The position numbers and the translations under genes were made by a program. This document shows positions 21,301 through 24,282 of a stretch of 24,282 bases of DNA, one piece after another. The DNA is from Acanthamoeba lenticulata. Lineage: Eukaryota; Discosea; Longamoebia; Acanthamoebidae. The stretch's first letter is position 1. Each line of letters begins with the position of its first letter. The DNA is taken from positions 1 through 24,282 of the forward strand of contig NAVB01004554.1 of assembly GCA_002179805.1 (NCBI GenBank), read 5' to 3'. The notes beneath the pieces were generated by a model. It was not told the origin of the DNA. It ran no database searches and was given only the letters and a program-made list of their open reading frames with translations.

Positions 21301-23700
21301 TCCTCACCAACGCCCACATCGTCGAGGACGCCCTCTCCGTCTTACACGCCCTCAGAGACGCCCTCCTTCTCGCCTTCGGCGTCCATAACGCCCACCGTAA
21401 CGCCGACGGTGACACCCACTGCCAGCCCGACTGTGACCCCCAGTATGACGCCCACGGTAACGCCTACGGTCACACCCACGGTTACCCCCACTGGCACGCC
21501 TACAGAGACGCCTTCTCGGACGCCCACCACAACACCAACGGTGACACCGTCACGCAGTCCCTCGTCTACGCCCTCCAACACACCGTCGCTCACGCCTTCC
21601 ATGACGTCCACCGTAACGCCAACGGTGACGCCCACAGCAACCCCTTCTGTCACGACCACGGCCACGCCCACGGCCACTCCGACCTTGACGCCCACCGTGA
21701 CGCCTACTTTGTCGCCGACGGTCACGCCCACCATGACCCCGACCGAGACACCGTCAGTAACTCCTTCCTCGACACCCACGGCCACGCCCACTGTCACGCC
21801 GACTGCGAGTCCGACGGTGACACCGACTGAGACGCCGTCAGTGACTCCTTCACCGACCTCCAGCTCTTCGCCCACGGTCACGCCTACTTTGACGCCTTCG
21901 TTGACACCCACGGTCACGCCCACGGTCACCCCCACGACCTCCGCAACGCCGTCGCCAACCGCTAGCCCTTCGCCTTCCATGACCTCATCACCGTCGTACG
22001 TGTCATCGCCAACGCCGACATCTTCTCCGACGGCCACTGTGTCTTTGACACCATCAACGACGCCGTCCTTCTCGCCGTCCGCCACCGCTACGCCCTCGGG
22101 GACGCCGTCCGCTACGCCTTCGCCGACACCCACGGCCACGCCCACTGCATCCCCGACCGCGTCGCCCTCGACGACCGCAACTACGACGCCCAGCGGCACT
22201 CCTTCTGAGACGCCGTCGCAGACTCCTTCGATGACACCGATAGCCACGCCAACGAGCACACCCACAATGACGCCTTCTTCCACGCCGCCTATGACTCCTA
22301 CAGCTACAACCTCGGCCACGATGACGCCTTCGCCTTCCTTTGGACCGTCGCCTACGCCTTCCTCCTCTGCGACATCCACCGTGTCTTTTACCCCCTCCAC
22401 CACGCCGTCCTTCTCGCCTTCGTCCTCTGCCACGCCTTCATACACGCCGTCGGTAACGCCTTCAGTTACGCCAACGATGACGCCCACGTCCACGCCTTCG
22501 GAAACGCCGTCGAGCACGCCGTCGATTACGCCTACGATGACGCCATCAGTCACGCCTTCTATGACGCCTACGATGAGCCCCACAGCCACATCCTCCCCGT
22601 CCGCCACGTCTTCGGTGACGCCTACGATCACACCTTCGACGACACCGACGGTGACGCCGACAGTCACGCCCACTTCCACGCCAACCGTTACGCCTTCCAT
22701 CACGCCCACGGCAACAGCCACAGCGACCGCGACCGTGACACCCACTGTGACGCCAACGGTGACGCCCACAGTGACATCCACGGCGAACCCAACGGTCACG
22801 CCGACAGGGACACCCTCAGCCACACTGACCGTTACGCCGACGGTGACGCCCACGGTGACCCCAACAGTCACGTCCACGGTGACGCCTACGCGAACGCCGA
22901 CAGCAACGCCCACAGTGACCCCAACACCCACACGAACGCCCACAATCACGCCGAGTGTCACGCCGACGGTGACGCCGACGCCTTCTGCCACGTTTTCTCC
23001 CTCCAACTCCCCAACGGCAACTCCATCCGTCACTGCGACGCCGAGTCCATCGGTCACGTCCTCAGAGACGCCCTTGCCGTCTCCTTCGGCCACGTCGAGC
23101 CCGACGGCGACGCCCACTGTGAGTCCGACAGTGACGCCGACGACCACGCCGACGACCACTCCCACGGTGACGCCGAGCACGAGTCCGACGGTGACGCCCA
23201 CAGTCACACCCTCAGCGACATCGTCGTCCACACCGACAGCGACCCCAACAGCGTCGTCCACTTCGACCCGTTCGCCCACCTCGTCGGCCACCTCGTCGCG
23301 AAGTCCGACGAGGTCTCCGTCTCCTTCCAAGTCGGCGTCGAACGCGACGGTGGTGATTGCCGCAGGCGGAGACGACGGCTCAGCTTTGATCGGCATCGCC
23401 GTCGGCGTGAGCGTGCCGTTAGCCATTCTCGGACTGCTCGCGGCGGCCGCCGCCGCGGCGATAATCGCTTTGAGGCGCCGAGCGCAGCCGCCCAAGGTCG
23501 ATTCGCTCGAGAGTGAGAGCAACAACCAGATGGACATGGCCTGTCAGTCGCCGCTCTACGAAGCGCTCACAAAGCAGACCGTCAACCCCACCTATGAGGC
23601 TCCGAGCGCTCCGCCCGCGGGCTTCACCCACTCAGACATGAAGAACGACATCTACCGGGCCAACCGCGAGTCCTGGCACACGGTCGACGCCGAGCCATAG
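18358..23700 (+). CDS. Giant mucin-like type I membrane protein with DUF4114-like head and NPxY tail
   Basis: A single 5343-nt exon encodes 1780 residues. The first ATG in frame, at 18358, heads a signal peptide ([17 protein letters not shown], ending near AECC). The head (about 30-250) ends in a DUF4114-like module: VGFFLDPNG, then [10 protein letters not shown], then [14 protein letters not shown], whose Asp/Asn cluster is typical of a calcium site. A Cys-rich link (about 255-300, CTCSCP and CSC) follows. Next are a Ser/Ala/Pro segment (about 300-400) and a Thr/Pro/Val stalk of about 1240 residues built from TPTV units, which should be heavily O-glycosylated and extended. One helix (about 1674-1705, [22 protein letters not shown]) is followed by RRR, a stop-transfer signal. 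The 70-residue tail has SPLYEAL and VNPTYEAP; the latter is an NPxY motif, known to bind PTB/FERM proteins such as talin or clathrin adaptors. It is probably a surface adhesion or matrix receptor; ligand unknown. Confidence 0.88.
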   Translation: MQHARYTTFIILFQLIALTSILPLLAECCSCSRTPGTFPLVPPNDESWPSFVSWIVSGVVTEAVHVDPRYVAQDVSPNIYFDDPRPDAQCYLNVTFVSSTTIARNRFGTFQFDRNAPLGSRVLANTIQTLFWDATENVVWPDSEPCLAHGSTIRLGPYAHDASVGFFLDPNGACGTPNWRFWTLDEENRKYDTSNWDTVSKPFGRMAAILQEPTTDRIFLGFDDWPLAGTDNDYNDIIVFIDKDCPIDNSVIPCSNKCRYSSQVLDTEKCTCSCPNESALRPQCEANSGTWDDPTCSCVSGPSPSSSPSASSSPSPSASPSPSASPSASASPSSSASPASASPSASGSPSPSASASASTFPSASASASASASASASASASASASASASASSSASSSPSPSSTNSPSNSPSGSATPTATPTVTSSRTPRVSPSATSTETPTVSPSRTPTVTPTVTPTVTPTVTPTVTPTATPTVTATVTPSVTATVTPTATPSVTPTTVTPTVTPSRTPTVTPSVTATVTPIESPSMTPTVTPTVTPTVTPTMTPTVTPTMPPTSSPTVTPSKTPSVTPTVTPTMTPTETPSLTPTSTPTVTPTVTPTVTPTVTPTVTPTATPTVTPTVTPTVTPTVTPSVTPTVTPTFTPTVTPTLTPTITPTVTPTITPTVTPTVTPTVTPTVTATVTPTSTPTVTPSQTPSQTPSPSPSTTPTGTPTATPTVTPTVTPTMTPTVTPTVTPTVTPSVTPSWTPSVTPTVTPTETPSVTPSSTPTVTPTVTPSVTPTLTPSGTPTVTPTVTPTTSLTVTPTVTSTVTPTLTPTITPTMTPTVTPTVTPTVTTTVTPTVTPTVTPTVTPTVTPTVTPTVTTTVTPAGTPSVTPSTTPTVTPTVTPTVTPTVTPTVTPSETPSVTPTVTPSMTVTPTVTPSVTPSVTPTVTPTVTPTVTPTPTSSVTPTPSPTVTPTVTPTETPSPSTSPTPSPSVTSSPSYGSSPTPTSSRTPSPSYTPSETPSFSPSASITPTVTPTVTPTASPTVTPSMTPTVTPTVTPTVTPTGTPTETPSRTPTTTPTVTPSRSPSSTPSNTPSLTPSMTSTVTPTVTPTATPSVTTTATPTATPTLTPTVTPTLSPTVTPTMTPTETPSVTPSSTPTATPTVTPTASPTVTPTETPSVTPSPTSSSSPTVTPTLTPSLTPTVTPTVTPTTSATPSPTASPSPSMTSSPSYVSSPTPTSSPTATVSLTPSTTPSFSPSATATPSGTPSATPSPTPTATPTASPTASPSTTATTTPSGTPSETPSQTPSMTPIATPTSTPTMTPSSTPPMTPTATTSATMTPSPSFGPSPTPSSSATSTVSFTPSTTPSFSPSSSATPSYTPSVTPSVTPTMTPTSTPSETPSSTPSITPTMTPSVTPSMTPTMSPTATSSPSATSSVTPTITPSTTPTVTPTVTPTSTPTVTPSITPTATATATATVTPTVTPTVTPTVTSTANPTVTPTGTPSATLTVTPTVTPTVTPTVTSTVTPTRTPTATPTVTPTPTRTPTITPSVTPTVTPTPSATFSPSNSPTATPSVTATPSPSVTSSETPLPSPSATSSPTATPTVSPTVTPTTTPTTTPTVTPSTSPTVTPTVTPSATSSSTPTATPTASSTSTRSPTSSATSSRSPTRSPSPSKSASNATVVIAAGGDDGSALIGIAVGVSVPLAILGLLAAAAAAAIIALRRRAQPPKVDSLESESNNQMDMACQSPLYEALTKQTVNPTYEAPSAPPAGFTHSDMKNDIYRANRESWHTVDAEP
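19260..19560 (+). repeat. Ser/Ala/Pro-coding hexamer repeat
   Basis: Degenerate 6-bp units of the type GCCTCT/GCCTCA encode Ser-Ala, interleaved with Ser-Pro, inside the adhesin gene. This is the first segment of the stalk, next to the Cys-rich head, and is distinct from the TPTV array that follows. Confidence 0.9.
19605..23325 (+). repeat. 12-bp minisatellite encoding TPTV units
   Basis: A coding tandem array of about 3.7 kb with a degenerate unit close to ACGCCCACGGTG (Thr-Pro-Thr-Val). Third positions vary freely (ACG/ACA/ACC/ACT, CCC/CCG/CCA/CCT) while the Thr-Pro pattern is kept, which shows selection on the protein. Val is replaced in places by Ala, Ser, Met, Glu, Ile or Leu. The frame is never broken. 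Confidence 0.93.
21283..22430 (+). repeat. Three aromatic cassettes inside the TPTV stalk
   Basis: Three related cassettes of about 34 residues start at about 21283, 21985 and 22327. Each has SPS[Y/F], then SPTP[T/S]SS, then TPS, then PSFSPS. They contain nearly all the aromatic residues of the stalk and differ from each other by many substitutions, so they are old copies of a higher-order repeat. Confidence 0.7.
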
Positions 23701-23776
23701 CAGGGAAGGGTGAAGTTTGCCATTTTTTTGTTCTTTTCTTTCTTTTATGTAATTAATAATCATTTTCTATTATCAA
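23701..23776. other. Convergent intergenic spacer
   Basis: 76 nt, very A/T-rich, between the adhesin stop (+) and the GPCR stop (-). The two 3' UTRs probably overlap. No exact AATAAA is seen. Confidence 0.5.
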
Positions 23777-24282
23777 TTAAATATTATAAAGTGCACTCTC
23801 CTCCACATTTTTGTCGTCGCAGCCCTTGTGGTCGGGGACGGCCTCTTCCCCGTCGGAGTAGAGGACGTAGTCCACGTTGTTGGGGATGGCCGCATTGGAG
23901 TCGAGTCGCATCAGCGTGCGCTGCCGCCGAGACGGGCTGAGGGGCCGCCGCCGCCAAGCGCCCGAGGAGGAGCCGTGACGGCCGCCGCAGCACAGGCGGC
24001 CAAGGAGGCCGCGAAGCCGCCGCTGGGTGTTGGCGTCGAGCCCATAGGCCAGCGAGTTGAGGAGGCCCTGCGAGCACACGGTGATCGACTGGGCCACGAG
24101 GAGCACGTAGAGGCCGTCCTCGTCGCCGCCGCCGCCACCAGAGGCCCAGCTGTAGATGCGGTTGACCGTCGGGCAGAGCCACACGAGCAGGAAGATGACG
24201 GGGTAGGCCACGAGGGCCCGCAGCACGCGCCGCTCGTTGTCGACCGCGCGCGCCGACTTGGCCCCGGCCAGCTCGCCGTAGG
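23777..24282 (-). CDS. G-protein-coupled receptor, C-terminal part (partial)
   Basis: An open minus-strand frame enters from the right edge and ends with TAA at 23777-23779, giving 167 residues. It begins with an intracellular-loop-like basic stretch (NERRVLRALVAYP) leading into a transmembrane helix VIFLLVWLCPTVNRIYSW, then a Gly/Asp loop, then a second helix LYVLLVAQSITVCSQGLLNSLAYG, then a polar tail with CC (possible palmitoylation) and many Arg and Ser. The YPxxFxxxWxxxxxNRIY and QGxxNxxxYG patterns are those of TM6 and TM7 of cAMP-receptor-like (class E, Dictyostelium CAR/Crl) and related GPCRs. The start, TM1-TM5 and any introns lie outside the window. Ligand unknown. Confidence 0.8.
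   Translation of the reverse strand, partial: YGELAGAKSARAVDNERRVLRALVAYPVIFLLVWLCPTVNRIYSWASGGGGGDEDGLYVLLVAQSITVCSQGLLNSLAYGLDANTQRRLRGLLGRLCCGGRHGSSSGAWRRRPLSPSRRQRTLMRLDSNAAIPNNVDYVLYSDGEEAVPDHKGCDDKNVEESALYNI

Noticed and set aside
21342..23537. 731-codon minus-strand open frame of the same type
   Set aside because: Again the mirror of the coding repeat; it has no domains and starts within the adhesin tail.

Overview
The window looks like protist nuclear DNA, most probably from an Acanthamoeba-like amoebozoan. This is an inference. The reasons are GC-rich coding sequence, dense short GT-AG introns (about 55-130 nt), very short intergenic distances, and a gene mix typical of free-living amoebae: F-box/LRR, SH3, myo-inositol oxygenase, CBS, a SIW14-type phosphatase, a slime-mould-type GPCR and mucin-like surface proteins. 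There are no bacterial operons, CRISPR arrays or tRNAs that I can see. Gene models below were spliced by hand; reading frame was checked across every exon junction, and totals are multiples of three.

Layout. 1-137: 3' end of an unidentified plus-strand gene. 390-1787 (+): six-exon F-box/LRR protein. 1978-5646 (-): four-exon SH3 protein with a Cys cluster and a very long low-complexity tail. 6243-7417 (-): five-exon myo-inositol oxygenase. 7746-9095 (-): seven-exon protein with four CBS repeats (AMPK-gamma-like). 9376-10044 (-): small Roadblock/LC7-like protein (tentative). 10094-12394 (+): a 5'-truncated non-LTR retrotransposon carrying RT tail, RNase H and a Cys/His knuckle, ending in (TTC)8 and flanked by a perfect 13-bp target-site duplication. 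12451-13492 (+): seven-exon SIW14/PFA-DSP phosphatase. 13968-15213 (+): His/Gln-rich protein with an NLS and a likely winged-helix domain. 15343-17750 (-): six-exon secreted subtilisin-like protease with a C-terminal hydrophobic anchor. 18358-23700 (+): 1780-residue type I membrane protein with a DUF4114-like Ca-binding head, a huge Thr/Pro/Val mucin stalk, one transmembrane helix and a tail with an NPxY motif. 23777-24282 (-): last two transmembrane helices and tail of a GPCR, start outside the window.

The most informative observations are two. First, the LINE insertion sits between two divergent genes whose start codons were originally only about 92 bp apart, so it split a compact shared promoter or 5' intron. 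Second, the surface-protein pair at the right end (protease and giant mucin-like adhesin, divergent from one 607-bp region) includes an adhesin whose head-stalk-TM-NPxY plan resembles integrin-like Sib adhesion receptors of Dictyostelium in layout, with a different ectodomain.
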